Assembly: GCA_900538355.1 (NCBI GenBank)
Contig: UPXS01000002.1
Location: 62,001 to 126,000 of the forward strand
Reading direction: 5' to 3'
DNA: 64,000 nucleotides
Origin: an uncultured Veillonella sp.
Lineage (GTDB): Bacteria; Bacillota; Negativicutes; Veillonellales; Veillonellaceae
In this document: piece by piece, positions 1 to 8,871 of the stretch
Numbering within the stretch: position 1 is the first letter of the stretch
Layout: every line of letters starts with the position of its first letter
Notes under the pieces: model-generated
Told to the model about the DNA's origin: nothing
Database searches by the model: none
What the model saw: the letters and a program-made list of their open reading frames with translations, nothing else
Translations under genes and position numbers: made by a program

Positions 1-543
1 GCCATTGTTATGAACTTGCAAACTGTAGTGTCTCGTAATGTGAGTGCCTTAGATTCTCTTGTACTCACTATTGGTAATATTCACTCTGGATCTGAGTGGA
101 ATGTTATCCCTGGTGAAGCTACAATGGGGGGCACCATTCGATTCTTTGATCCAGACCAAGAAGAGTATTATGTAGAATCCATACGCCGCGTAGTAGAACA
201 TACTGCTGAAGCCTATGGAGCGACTGCAACATTGGAATATGTAAAAAAAGTGCCACCTACTATTAATGATCCTGCATCTAGTGAACTGGCAGAACGCGTC
301 GTTATTGATACATTAGGTAAAGATAAACTTTCTAAAATGCGTAAAGTAATGCCAGGCGAAGATTTTGCATGGTATTTACAAGATAAACCAGGATGCTTTG
401 CTTTTATTGGTATTCAAAATCCTGAAGTAGAGGCTACCTACGATCATCATAATAATAGATTCAATATGGATGATACCGTACTATCTGCTGCATCAGCAGT
501 ATATGCTGAATATGCTATTGCATGGTTGAAAGAACATAAATAA
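1..543 (+). CDS. M20D amidohydrolase (hippurate hydrolase-like), 3' part only
   Basis: The reading frame is open from the first base, so the gene begins upstream of the window and only about 180 C-terminal residues are seen. The text carries the M20D pattern: the dimerisation-domain stretch NVIPGEATMGGTIR and the late metal/active-site motif MPGEDFAWYL, followed by a typical GCFAFIGI segment. Family members are cytosolic metal-dependent amidases that cleave N-acyl or N-aryl amino acids. The exact substrate cannot be told from this part. It is followed by a strong terminator, so it ends its transcription unit. Confidence is high for the family and low for substrate. Confidence 0.85.
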   Translation, partial: AIVMNLQTVVSRNVSALDSLVLTIGNIHSGSEWNVIPGEATMGGTIRFFDPDQEEYYVESIRRVVEHTAEAYGATATLEYVKKVPPTINDPASSELAERVVIDTLGKDKLSKMRKVMPGEDFAWYLQDKPGCFAFIGIQNPEVEATYDHHNNRFNMDDTVLSAASAVYAEYAIAWLKEHK

Positions 544-559
544 AAGAATATAAATAATA

Positions 560-595
560 AACAGCACCGTTATTTTGAAAGTAACGGTGCTGTTT
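560..595 (+). terminator. Rho-independent terminator after the amidohydrolase
   Basis: A 13-bp perfect stem (AACAGCACCGTTA pairing with TAACGGTGCTGTT) surrounds a 9-nt loop and runs into a short T tract. It separates the amidohydrolase from the dicarboxylate carrier gene. Confidence 0.85.
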
Positions 596-712
596 CATTG
601 TATTTTTATTTATATTTTATGCATGATATAGGTATAATATAGATACAATACAAGTGTAACGTAAGTGTAATATAAGTCTGATATATATTCTCTAGTTGAG
701 GGGTGCTTATTT

Positions 713-2068
713 ATGAATATAGTTATATGTCTCATCATTATTGCTATAACCGGCATATTATTAATAAAGCGCTATCAACCACAGCCTATTTTGATTGGCA
801 TGGGAATTCTTATGATGTTCGTGGCTTATGAAGCTAACTGGATTGATGCTATATTAGTTGACGACCAATCCACAGGTGTTCTCATATTTGATGCCATGGA
901 TATTGTAAGAATAACGACATCAAATAATATCGTAAATTTGGGTCTCATGATTATGACCTGTGCAGGCTATGCTAAGTATATGGAATATATCGGGGCAGGG
1001 ACGCGACTAGCACATACAATTATTCAGCCTTTATATCGTCTCAATCGACCATATATTGTGTTAGCCCTTATGTTTCTACTCAATATGGGCCTATCCATAT
1101 GTGTGCCAAATCCATTGAGTCTTGCCCTCCTCATGATGGTTACCATGTATCCTGTTTTACTCCGTCTTGGTGTGAGCCCAGTAGGGGCTGCTGCTGTTAT
1201 TGCTACGGGACATCTTATGGATGTGGGGCCTGGGGCTGTATCTACCTTATTGATTGCCAAGACATTAAATATGCCTGTACCAAACTATTTTGTGGGGTAC
1301 CAACTACGAATTTATTTCTTGGTTGCCATTGTAACTGCAATAGCTCATTTTTGGTGGCAGAGATACCGGGATCGAATTGATGGACCTATGGATGCAAATG
1401 AACTTGAAAGTATTCCTGAAGCACCTATTGGGCCCAAGCTATATATGATATTCCCCTTATTACCATTGTGTTTTATCTTAGGCTTTAGTCAATATGGTTT
1501 TCCCGGTGTGAAGATGAATGTTACATTGGCTATGATGCTTGCCTTTGGCATTGCTCTATTAGCTGAATTAATTCGTCGTCGCAATTTGAGAGTTGTACTT
1601 AAGAGCACCACAGTTTTCTTTGAAGGTATGGGGAACCAGTTTTCCTATGCAGTGACCCTAATTATAGGCGGGCAAATTTTTGCACAAGGATTAGTCAGTC
1701 TAGGACTTATTGATTCCTTAGTAAGTGCATTGCAAACACTATCCCTTAACTCTATTGGACTTACCTCTGTCCTTGGTGGCGGTATGTTAGGCCTTAGCAT
1801 GGTAACAGGCAGTAATGTAGCACCATTATTTACATTAGTTCCACTAGTACCTGATATTGTGTCTAATCTTAGCCTTGATCCGATAACCACTATGCTTGGC
1901 ATGCAAAATGGAGCAAGCTTAGGCTTATTCCTTAGTCCAATTAGCCCCGTTATGGTCGGCGTAGCAGGCGTGGCGCATATTAAATCCGTAGATTTGCTCA
2001 AGCGAACCGCCGTGCCGGTTCTTGTGGCGTTACTTACAAGCTGTGTGGGCATATGGGTGCTTTATTAA
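713..2068 (+). CDS. dcuC: C4-dicarboxylate carrier, DcuC family
   Basis: A 451-residue, very hydrophobic polytopic membrane protein with about 11-12 predicted membrane segments, close to the usual DcuC length. The conserved-looking stretch around SICVPNPLSLALLMMVTMYP and the late GNQFSYAVTLIIGGQIFAQG region resemble anaerobic C4-dicarboxylate carriers. DcuC proteins exchange or export succinate, fumarate and malate under anaerobic conditions, which suits an organism that makes succinate and propionate. The ATG follows GAGGGG with good spacing. No neighbour shares its transcription unit; the gene before it ends in a terminator and the next has its own ribosome site. The family is fairly sure; direction of transport is inference. 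Confidence 0.8.
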   Translation: MNIVICLIIIAITGILLIKRYQPQPILIGMGILMMFVAYEANWIDAILVDDQSTGVLIFDAMDIVRITTSNNIVNLGLMIMTCAGYAKYMEYIGAGTRLAHTIIQPLYRLNRPYIVLALMFLLNMGLSICVPNPLSLALLMMVTMYPVLLRLGVSPVGAAAVIATGHLMDVGPGAVSTLLIAKTLNMPVPNYFVGYQLRIYFLVAIVTAIAHFWWQRYRDRIDGPMDANELESIPEAPIGPKLYMIFPLLPLCFILGFSQYGFPGVKMNVTLAMMLAFGIALLAELIRRRNLRVVLKSTTVFFEGMGNQFSYAVTLIIGGQIFAQGLVSLGLIDSLVSALQTLSLNSIGLTSVLGGGMLGLSMVTGSNVAPLFTLVPLVPDIVSNLSLDPITTMLGMQNGASLGLFLSPISPVMVGVAGVAHIKSVDLLKRTAVPVLVALLTSCVGIWVLY

Positions 2069-2162
2069 ATTTAGATATTTACTAAGTCTTGTTTAATATG
2101 GTATGGTACGAGTTAGTACTGTTGTTAATACTTTGTTTAGATATATGAAATACGGAGCATTA

Positions 2163-3191
2163 ATGATTAACTTTAATTTTTTTGATGAATGGCTATTGTT
2201 AAAGTCTAATGTTAAGAATCTTTTTCTTAATCAAAGGCTAACTAGATTTCCATACTTTATAGGGGTATTGTTTCTTCTCTTAGAAGTCTATATTGGCAAT
2301 TTAATAAATCTTTTAGGTATTGTAGACTCTTTAAAGTTAACTCCAAATGATACTTTTTCTAATTATTTTGGACGAATTGTTCTCACCTCTGATTATTATA
2401 TTGATGAGCCGATATTTTTTATCATGACAATTGTCATCAATCTTCTAGGTGCTTTTACATTATCAGAATTAGGTAAACGACGCTTAAATGATTATAGTGG
2501 TAGTGCTCTTGGACGGTGTTTACAGTATATTATTTTAATTTTTAATATACTACTACTAGGCTATTGGGGATATAATCAAAGCCTTACAGATATAGATATT
2601 AGAGTGACTGCAGACTTTTACATTTATCTTTTCTATGAGTATATAGTACTCTTATTGCTAATCTTTGTGCCTTCTAGTAAAGTTGCTAATCAATATGGTT
2701 TGCCAAATGGAAAGCAGCGGAGTGGAGAATATATTATCACCTATAAACCGATATATAGCTCTAGCGATGATAAAAAGAGGAAAGATTATTGGGATATAAT
2801 TGGTTTATCTCATTCCATAGATTCCTTTAGAAGCATGTTTATCAATAAGCTGTTTGATTATCGAACTAGAGCCAAAAGACAAGAGTTATACTGGGGTGTA
2901 TTTATGTTCCAGATTATAACAAGTGCGCTCAACTCTGTTTTGTTTTACTTCTATGAAAACATATTTAATGTAGAAACTGCTATTGTTGCTAGTCTAGTTA
3001 TCTATTGGATCTTTTGGATATGGTATATGTTAGCTAATATTAGTTGTACTGTTAGACGATTACATGATACGGGTCTTAGCGCTTATTGGTTAATAGCCAT
3101 ATTTATTCCATTTATTAATATCTATACTTTATATATGACTGTATTTAAACCATCTATAAATAGCGTTGAATTAAATTCTATTAACGAATAA
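2163..3191 (+). CDS. Tandem DUF805 membrane protein
   Basis: A 342-residue membrane protein of unknown function. I see two DUF805-like halves. The first (about residues 15-160) begins with LNQRLTRFPYFIGVLF and has several hydrophobic helices and a RRLNDYSGSALGR loop. The second (about 225-335) begins FDYRTRAKRQELYWGVF and contains the typical VRRLHDTGLSAYWLIAIFIP. The halves are joined by a polar linker near KKRKDYWD. An upstream in-frame ATG exists at 2103, but the ATG at 2163 has GGAG five bases before it and gives the natural DUF805 N terminus. It stands alone and ends at a terminator. No function is proposed. Confidence 0.7.
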   Translation: MINFNFFDEWLLLKSNVKNLFLNQRLTRFPYFIGVLFLLLEVYIGNLINLLGIVDSLKLTPNDTFSNYFGRIVLTSDYYIDEPIFFIMTIVINLLGAFTLSELGKRRLNDYSGSALGRCLQYIILIFNILLLGYWGYNQSLTDIDIRVTADFYIYLFYEYIVLLLLIFVPSSKVANQYGLPNGKQRSGEYIITYKPIYSSSDDKKRKDYWDIIGLSHSIDSFRSMFINKLFDYRTRAKRQELYWGVFMFQIITSALNSVLFYFYENIFNVETAIVASLVIYWIFWIWYMLANISCTVRRLHDTGLSAYWLIAIFIPFINIYTLYMTVFKPSINSVELNSINE

Positions 3192-3212
3192 AGTTGTTAT
3201 TGAATTTTACTA

Positions 3213-3250
3213 AATAACCCTCTTTACATTTTCTGTAAAGAGGGTTATTA
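3213..3250 (+). terminator. Rho-independent terminator after the DUF805 gene
   Basis: A stem of AATAACCCTCTTTACA with TGTAAAGAGGGTTATT closes a very small loop; the right side is followed by an A/T-rich stretch. It is symmetrical and could stop transcription from either side. Confidence 0.75.
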
Positions 3251-3370
3251 TATTCCAATAATAAATCGTATGTAATTAAAATGGTTTCCTGCAATGATGC
3301 AAGTTTTGGCGCAATGCGGATAAAAAGGGCCTTTCTTCGCCGGACGGTTCTAGAAGCCAGAAAGGATGTA

Positions 3371-4555
3371 ATGAGCGATCAAGTTTCTATTTCAACAGCT
3401 AATATTCGTGGTGCCTTTGGGGGCTTCTTTATCCCAGGTATGTATACAGCCTTATGGGCTGGCTTTGTACCATATTTAAAAGCAAAGCTTAGCATCGGTG
3501 AAGATGTACTAGGCTCCATGATTTTAGTGCTCGGTGTAGGTTCTTGTTTGTCCATGGCCATAGCTGGTAAGCTAGTAGAGAACTTTGGATGCAAGAAAGT
3601 CGTTTTATTAGCTAGCTTTATTGGTATGTTATCTCTTGCTATTGTTACGATGTGCTCTACAATTGCTACGACCACAGCTGCTTTATTCTTCTTTGGTATA
3701 GGTGTAGGTCTTAGTGGCGCATCTGCCAATTTACAAGCTATCTTGACAGAAAAGGTGAGTAAAAAGCATTTAATGGGTGCCTATCACGGTGGATGGAGTT
3801 TAGGCGGTTTTGCCGGTGCTGGTGTTTTGCTCGTTCTTTTAAAAATATTATCTTTACCTGTTAATGCTAGTATTTGGGGGCTTCTCATCGTATTATTCAT
3901 TGCCATGGTTGTGGTTAGCCAATTTATGTTAACCTTTGGTAGTGATCCAAATGCAAAGGTTACTAAAAAATCTAAAAGCCCATTATCCTTCCATCCCATT
4001 GCTATTATCTTTGGTCTCTTGTCCTTTGTATCTTACTTGGTTGAAGGCGCAGTAGGGGATTGGAGTGCATTATATCTGTTTGAAGATAAAGGTATCGTTA
4101 TCGAAGAAGCCGTTATGGGCGTTATGCTCTTTAATGGTACTATGTGTATCGGCCGTTTGCTTGGTAATACAATTGGTAAACATTTAACCTCTAAACAAGT
4201 TGTGATTGGTGGTTATTTGTTGGGCGCTATTGCAATGGGGCTTATTGTATTCTTACCAGGTTATGGCTCCATGTATACATACTTATTACTCGGTATTTCT
4301 TTAGCCATGGTAGTACCAAACTTATTCTCTGCTATGGGTGAACAAAATGTTATTCCTATGACACAAGCTGTGGCGACATCTACGATGCTTGGTTATATGG
4401 GAATTTTGATGGGACCAGCATTGATTGGTTTCATTGCTCATGGCACAAGTCTTACAGTAGCGTTTATCGTATTGACTGCATTACTTGTTGTTAGTGCTGG
4501 TATTGGTAAATACGCTTATATGTTAATGGACAAATCAAAGGAAGCAGAAGCTTAA
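3371..4555 (+). CDS. Major facilitator superfamily transporter
   Basis: A 394-residue protein with the layout of a 12-segment MFS carrier: an N-terminal half ending near KKHLMGAYHGGWSLGGFAG, a charged central loop near FGSDPNAKVTKKSKSP, and a second six-helix half. The arrangement and motifs resemble the YbjJ/fucose-permease-like branch, but no substrate can be read. Translation probably begins at 3371, where AAAGG lies five bases upstream. The open frame extends back to 3281 without a ribosome site and with an unlikely charged leader. It is a single-gene unit ending in a strong terminator. The substrate is unknown. Confidence 0.75.
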   Translation: MSDQVSISTANIRGAFGGFFIPGMYTALWAGFVPYLKAKLSIGEDVLGSMILVLGVGSCLSMAIAGKLVENFGCKKVVLLASFIGMLSLAIVTMCSTIATTTAALFFFGIGVGLSGASANLQAILTEKVSKKHLMGAYHGGWSLGGFAGAGVLLVLLKILSLPVNASIWGLLIVLFIAMVVVSQFMLTFGSDPNAKVTKKSKSPLSFHPIAIIFGLLSFVSYLVEGAVGDWSALYLFEDKGIVIEEAVMGVMLFNGTMCIGRLLGNTIGKHLTSKQVVIGGYLLGAIAMGLIVFLPGYGSMYTYLLLGISLAMVVPNLFSAMGEQNVIPMTQAVATSTMLGYMGILMGPALIGFIAHGTSLTVAFIVLTALLVVSAGIGKYAYMLMDKSKEAEA

Positions 4556-4560
4556 ATAAT

Positions 4561-4596
4561 AGCCCCAAAGACGATATGTCTTTGGGGCTAATTTTT
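4561..4596 (+). terminator. Rho-independent terminator after the MFS gene
   Basis: The stem AGCCCCAAAGAC / GTCTTTGGGGCT has a 6-nt loop and is followed by a T-rich run. Confidence 0.85.
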
Positions 4597-4661
4597 TGAA
4601 ATATAGCAATAGTATTACCAATATGTTAATCCATTATATACATAACATTGATGAGATACAA

Positions 4662-4691
4662 AAAAGCCACAGGATAGAACCTGTGGCTTTT
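4662..4691 (-). terminator. Terminator of guaC (minus strand)
   Basis: AAAAGCCACAGG pairs with CCTGTGGCTTTT around a 6-nt loop. It lies 17 bases past the guaC stop codon on the minus strand, with a T run in that direction. Confidence 0.8.
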
Positions 4692-4707
4692 ACATGTAGT
4701 ATTTGTA

Positions 4708-5694
4708 TTAACGGTCGCCGTTGAAGATGGAGTTTTTAACAAGAACATAGTCTACTTTGCGAATTGCTTGTAGAGTCGTACCGCCAGCATAAGAGATAGC
4801 GGATTGTAAATCTTGTTCCATTTCAATTAATGTATCAAAGATAGAACCTTTGGAATCGATGAAGATCTTTTTGCCTTCTACATTTTTGCGTTCGCCTTTT
4901 TGGAACTCAGACGCAGAACCAAAGTATTCTTTTACTGCTTTACCGTCAACGATTTTTTCTTCCCCTGGGGATTCTTCATGACCAGCGAATAGGGAACCAA
5001 TCATAACCATAGTAGCGCCAAAGCGGATAGATTTAGCGATGTCGCCATGATCGCGGATACCACCGTCGGCAATGATAGGTTTTGTAGCTGCTTTTGCGCA
5101 CCAGCGAACTGCAGCCAATTGCCAACCACCTGTACCAAAGCCAGTTTTTAATTTAGTGATACAAACTTTACCAGGACCGATACCAACTTTAGTTGCATCT
5201 GCACCGGCATTTTCAAGTTCACGAACTGCTTCTGGTGTACCTACGTTACCAGCGATAACAAAGGTTTCAGGTAAGTTCTTTTTGATGTATTGGATCATAT
5301 CGATTACTGCATTGGAGTGACCGTGTGCAATATCGATTGTAATGTATTCAGGTGTTAAGTTTGCTTTTTTGAATTCATCAACTAAAGCAAATTCCTCTGG
5401 TTTTACACCGATGGAAATAGAAGAATATAAGTTAAGGTCGTGCATGCGTTTTACAAAGTCCATACGACGTTCTGGTTGGAAACGATGCATGATATAGAAA
5501 TAACCTTCACGAGCTAATTTTTCTGCCAATTCTTCGTCGATAATAGTTTGCATGTTAGCAGGAACTACTGGCAAGCGGAATGTGCGATTACCTAATTTTA
5601 CATGTGTATCACATTCGCTACGGCTAGTTACGATACATTTATTAGGAATCAATTGCACGTCTTCATAATCAAAGATGTTCGTTGTGTTAATCAT
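4708..5694 (-). CDS. guaC: GMP reductase
   Basis: A 328-residue TIM-barrel enzyme that reductively deaminates GMP to IMP with NADPH, returning guanine nucleotides to the common purine pool. The length matches Gram-positive type GuaC, and no CBS domains are inserted, which argues against IMP dehydrogenase. The catalytic loop [15 protein letters not shown] places the reactive cysteine at residue 178, and the phosphate-binding stretch [15 protein letters not shown] follows. The start at 5694 is chosen because AAGGAG lies upstream and [17 protein letters not shown] is the usual N terminus; the open frame further upstream crosses the promoter. It is a single-gene unit, divergent from thiT, and its job fits the purine theme of the window. 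Confidence 0.93.
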   Translation of the reverse strand: MINTTNIFDYEDVQLIPNKCIVTSRSECDTHVKLGNRTFRLPVVPANMQTIIDEELAEKLAREGYFYIMHRFQPERRMDFVKRMHDLNLYSSISIGVKPEEFALVDEFKKANLTPEYITIDIAHGHSNAVIDMIQYIKKNLPETFVIAGNVGTPEAVRELENAGADATKVGIGPGKVCITKLKTGFGTGGWQLAAVRWCAKAATKPIIADGGIRDHGDIAKSIRFGATMVMIGSLFAGHEESPGEEKIVDGKAVKEYFGSASEFQKGERKNVEGKKIFIDSKGSIFDTLIEMEQDLQSAISYAGGTTLQAIRKVDYVLVKNSIFNGDR

Positions 5695-5737
5695 AGTTTC
5701 TATATCTCCTTCGAGTATTACAAATTGAACCTGTACC

Positions 5738-5766
5738 ATTATACAAGAGACTCGTAAAATTTTCAA
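5738..5766 (-). promoter_or_regulatory. Sigma-70-type promoter of guaC
   Basis: On the minus strand TTGAAA (5761-5766) and TATAAT (5738-5743) are separated by exactly 17 bp, 44 bp before the guaC start codon. Confidence 0.8.
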
Positions 5767-5784
5767 TACGTTCCGAATATTTTG

Positions 5785-5814
5785 TTTGGACTCAGAAACG
5801 AACTGTAGTACAAT
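5785..5814 (+). promoter_or_regulatory. Possible promoter of the thiT-mobAB-moeA operon
   Basis: TTTGGA (5785-5790) and TACAAT (5809-5814) lie 18 bp apart, about 60 bp before the thiT start codon and back to back with the guaC promoter. The match is moderate. Confidence 0.45.
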
Positions 5815-5875
5815 ACAAGTAGATTGTATAAATAATATATTCATTAATATATATGGTAAAAGGAGGTTGATTGAC

Positions 5876-6406
5876 ATGGATCAGTCTAAAACCCGTATGC
5901 TTGCCGAAGCTGGTGTAGCTATTGCTATTGCTCAAGTACTATCGTTTATTACGATTTTTCATATGCCTCAAGGAGGTTCAATTAAGGCTGCATCTCTAGT
6001 GCCGCTTATGATTTATGCTTATCGATGGGGTGGGGCTCGCGGTATTTTTGCTGGCGTCGTATATGGTATTTTGCATTTTATTTTAGGTTTCAAATCATCG
6101 GTACACTATTTAAGTATTATATTAGATTACCTTGTAGCTTATGGTGTTATTGGCGTTTGCGGTTATTTCAAAGATTCTATTTCTGGCCTTATCACAGGTT
6201 CTATTGTAGGTATCGCATTGCGTTGGGCTGCATCTGTTGTGAGCGGTGCTGTTGTGTTTGCTAGCTATGCCCCACAAGGTCAAAATCCATGGATCTACTC
6301 CATGATCTATAATGCGTCCTATATGGTACCTGATGGCATTTTAAATATTGTAGTGTTACTATTCATCTACCAAGGTGTTAAACGAGGGTTAGGACGTCGT
6401 GAATAA
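5876..6406 (+). CDS. thiT: Thiamine ECF transporter S component
   Basis: A 176-residue, six-segment membrane protein of the ThiT/YuaJ family, the thiamine-binding subunit that works with a shared energy-coupling (ECF) ATPase module. The early motif [15 protein letters not shown] and the later [14 protein letters not shown] match the thiamine-contacting regions of ThiT as I know them. AGGAGG precedes the ATG at 5876; an upstream in-frame ATG would overlap the promoter. The ECF ATPases are not in this window. It overlaps the next gene by 8 bases, so it is co-transcribed with the molybdopterin genes. I could not find a TPP riboswitch upstream. Confidence 0.88.
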   Translation: MDQSKTRMLAEAGVAIAIAQVLSFITIFHMPQGGSIKAASLVPLMIYAYRWGGARGIFAGVVYGILHFILGFKSSVHYLSIILDYLVAYGVIGVCGYFKDSISGLITGSIVGIALRWAASVVSGAVVFASYAPQGQNPWIYSMIYNASYMVPDGILNIVVLLFIYQGVKRGLGRRE

Positions 6407-7523
6407 ATTAGGATTAATCATTTTAGCGGGTGGTTTGAGTTCTCGAATGGGGCAACCTAAGGCATTATTATCTTGGGTTAATGGTGAAAGCCTCATATCT
6501 CATGCACTTCGTAAAGGGTTAGATGCAGATGTAGCTGATATTCTCATCTCTATCGGTGATGATGAACAGTTAGGGCATGCCATTCAGACTCATATTATCG
6601 ACACATTATCGAACGTTGAAAAAGAAAAAGTTTCTATTGTTCGGGATTCTGTTGAGCGTTGTGGTCCGCTAGGAGGACTTTATAGTGCACTAGCCGTTGG
6701 AACGAGTCCTGCTTATGCAGTGATGGCCGTAGATATGCCATTTATGGCTATGGACCTATATTATGAGTGGTTATATCAAGTGAACCATAATAATTGGTCT
6801 GCCATTGTTCCTACGGGGGCTACTGGTAAGCCAGAACCAATGGCAGGGATTTATAGACCACACATTGTATCATTACTCCCAACGATTTTAGCTGGTGAGG
6901 ATGTATCCTTGCATCATGCGCTAGATACAATTGGTCATGTTGAAACAATCGATGCTAGTGATTATGGCTGGGAGTTAAGCAATGTAAATCATTTTGATGA
7001 TTATCAATGGGCTCGTGCTTTAGCAGAAAATGAGTTTCGCCGAGTTCCACTTATCAGTGTGGTAGCATCAAAACGTAAAACTGGTAAGACTACGGTAGTA
7101 ACTCGTCTTGTATCTGAATTACAACAAGCAGGATTTTCTGTTGGCGTCGTAAAGAGTGACAAACATGGCTTTCAAATGGATCATGAAGGAACTGATACAG
7201 ACCTTTCCTATAAAGCTGGAGCCGATGCAGTAGCTATTGCAGGACCTAATGAAACAGCAATTCGTATACGGACTAAAGAACAATCTAATCTGTATGAAAT
7301 ATCACAGTTTATGCCTGTCGATATAGTTATACTAGAAACAAGGTCCCAAGGTATTGCCCCTATTATAGAGGTTACCCAAGAGGGTCATACGGAAGAGCTT
7401 ATCTCGGATGCAACGGACCGAGTGGCGACAATCGAAATTAGCAAGTTAGACCGAGACGTACCTGAATTGGTACGACATATACAGGAAATGATGAGGAGTT
7501 TACATGGCCGTCGTTACTGTTGA
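6399..7523 (+). CDS. mobAB: Fused molybdenum cofactor guanylyltransferase MobA and MobB
   Basis: A 374-residue two-domain protein. Residues 1-200 are MobA, which attaches GMP to molybdopterin: the nucleotide motif LAGGLSSRMGQPKALL sits at 9-24, CGPLGG at 88-93 and VDMPF at 111-115. Residues 215-374 are MobB, a P-loop GTP-binding partner. Its P loop reads ASKRKTGKTT (223-232), so the first glycine of the Walker A pattern is replaced, while the essential GKTT is kept. Translation begins at a GTG that overlaps the end of thiT by 8 bases, and the gene overlaps moeA by 20 bases. Fusion of the two activities is known in other bacteria. The cytidylyl variant MocA is less likely because of the LAGG motif. 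Confidence 0.85.
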   Translation: MNKLGLIILAGGLSSRMGQPKALLSWVNGESLISHALRKGLDADVADILISIGDDEQLGHAIQTHIIDTLSNVEKEKVSIVRDSVERCGPLGGLYSALAVGTSPAYAVMAVDMPFMAMDLYYEWLYQVNHNNWSAIVPTGATGKPEPMAGIYRPHIVSLLPTILAGEDVSLHHALDTIGHVETIDASDYGWELSNVNHFDDYQWARALAENEFRRVPLISVVASKRKTGKTTVVTRLVSELQQAGFSVGVVKSDKHGFQMDHEGTDTDLSYKAGADAVAIAGPNETAIRIRTKEQSNLYEISQFMPVDIVILETRSQGIAPIIEVTQEGHTEELISDATDRVATIEISKLDRDVPELVRHIQEMMRSLHGRRYC

Positions 7524-8739
7524 GGAGGCCCTTCAATTATGGGATGAGGCCTTACAAGCACAAGTTCATAAAGTAGAAACGATTGATGTTAAGGCTGCTA
7601 AAGGATATGTGTTGGCAGAGGATATTATTGCCCCTACAGATGTACCAGCCTTTCCTAAATCTGCTATGGATGGGTATGCCATTACCTACAAAGCAGATTG
7701 TAATGAGTATATTGTTGACGGTATTATAGGTGCCGGTGTTGTATGGGAACATCCGGTTGAACATGGTCATGCAGTACGTATAATGACTGGTGCTCCCGTA
7801 CCAGCTACATGTGATACCGTTATTATGCAAGAACAGGTGGTTGGTTCCGGAGAACCTGGCACAACAATTACTATTCAAGGTAAATATACATGTGGTGATC
7901 ATATCATCCCTCAAGGTGAGGAATGTAGTGCTGGAACTACTGTGATTCCACGTGGTACAGAGGTAACCTCTACAGTACAAACTATTTTGACTGGTCTAGG
8001 GTTTACTGAAATAACTGTAAATGCGATGCCTCGCGTGTTAGTTCTTACATCAGGACATGAGGTGATTGAACCTGGTGAAAGTTTAACACCTGGCAAGATT
8101 TACAACTCTAATCGAGCTATGATATGCGGCTTGTTGGAGGATTTAGGCTTTCATAAGATTACACACTATCACGTCAGTGATGCTCCAGAGGAACTAGAGT
8201 CTGAAATTAATCATGTGTTACAGCTCAGTGAAGATGCTGATATTATCATTAGCTCTGGCGGTGTATCCGTAGGGCTGTTTGATACAATGCCTTTTATTTA
8301 TGAAAAATTAGGGGCCAAATCTATTTATGCGCGCATTCAAATGCGGCCTGGTGCAGCATCTTATGGTGCTGTAACTCCTAAAGGTCAAATCATCTTTGGC
8401 CTATCTGGTAATCCAGGGGCTGCATTCAATGGTTGGCATCTAATCGTAGCACCGACCTTAAAACGCTATAAAGGATTGGCAAACTGGACTACACCAGTCG
8501 TGGCCTGTGTGATGGATTCAGAAATCTTTAAGCGTAATGCCTTTGATCGGTACGTACAAGGTAAAGTCATCTTCGGTGGAGGTGCTCCACGCTTTGTGGC
8601 TAATCGCCATTTTAATAGTAGTAGCATGTTAGGCCTCTATACGGTAAATGCATTGGCATGTATTCCTCGTGGTATACATGAGGTGCGCCCTGGTGATACC
8701 TTTAATGTATATCTGCTAGGATTGCTACCTGCTATCTGA
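7504..8739 (+). CDS. moeA: Molybdopterin molybdenumtransferase
   Basis: A 411-residue MoeA, which inserts molybdate into adenylylated molybdopterin. The conserved SAMDGYA motif is near residue 58, the MogA-like domain has SSGGVSVGLFDTMP, and the C-terminal beta domain is present. The usual KPGKP / GLPGNP pair reads RPGAA / GLSGNPGAA here, a form I associate with a Firmicute MoeA subgroup, so I do not count it as a defect. The ATG has GAGGAG in front and lies inside the end of mobAB, indicating translational coupling. Together with moaA at 19718 it serves molybdoenzymes such as the xanthine dehydrogenase at 41533. Confidence 0.9.
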   Translation: MAVVTVEEALQLWDEALQAQVHKVETIDVKAAKGYVLAEDIIAPTDVPAFPKSAMDGYAITYKADCNEYIVDGIIGAGVVWEHPVEHGHAVRIMTGAPVPATCDTVIMQEQVVGSGEPGTTITIQGKYTCGDHIIPQGEECSAGTTVIPRGTEVTSTVQTILTGLGFTEITVNAMPRVLVLTSGHEVIEPGESLTPGKIYNSNRAMICGLLEDLGFHKITHYHVSDAPEELESEINHVLQLSEDADIIISSGGVSVGLFDTMPFIYEKLGAKSIYARIQMRPGAASYGAVTPKGQIIFGLSGNPGAAFNGWHLIVAPTLKRYKGLANWTTPVVACVMDSEIFKRNAFDRYVQGKVIFGGGAPRFVANRHFNSSSMLGLYTVNALACIPRGIHEVRPGDTFNVYLLGLLPAI

Positions 8740-8782
8740 GATAAGCTATAGCTTAAACCTTATAGCAAACCTTAAGGTCCTG

Positions 8783-8848
8783 TTGACCGCAGATAAATAA
8801 ATATATCATAATGAATGCATCCCTTGTATTTGTAAGGGGTGCATTTTT
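8783..8848 (+). repeat. Leader element copy 1: promoter-like pair and covarying hairpin
   Basis: TTGACC (8783-8788) and CATAAT (8807-8812) are 18 bp apart. They are followed by a 12-bp hairpin (AATGCATCCCTT 8814-8825 with AAGGGGTGCATT 8834-8845) and a T run. The same block recurs at 11718-11785 ahead of the second AraC gene, with C-G changed to T-A in the stem so that pairing is kept. The hairpin may also terminate the moeA transcript. Confidence 0.7.
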
Positions 8849-8871
8849 ATATGCTTTGAGAGGGCTACAAG

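Noticed and set aside
1645..2052. Long open frame on the minus strand inside dcuC
   Set aside because: No ribosome site, composition typical of an antisense shadow, and the plus-strand protein is clearly a known family. The same holds for other long antisense frames inside ygeY, the dehydrogenase, glnS, tig and lon.
5773..5781. PurBox upstream of the guaC promoter
   Set aside because: CCGAATATT is a single site with one mismatch in the core and no inverted partner at the right distance. It may be chance.
5695..5875. TPP riboswitch ahead of thiT
   Set aside because: The conserved CTGAGA and thi-box blocks are absent, and the space between the two promoters and the start codons is too short.
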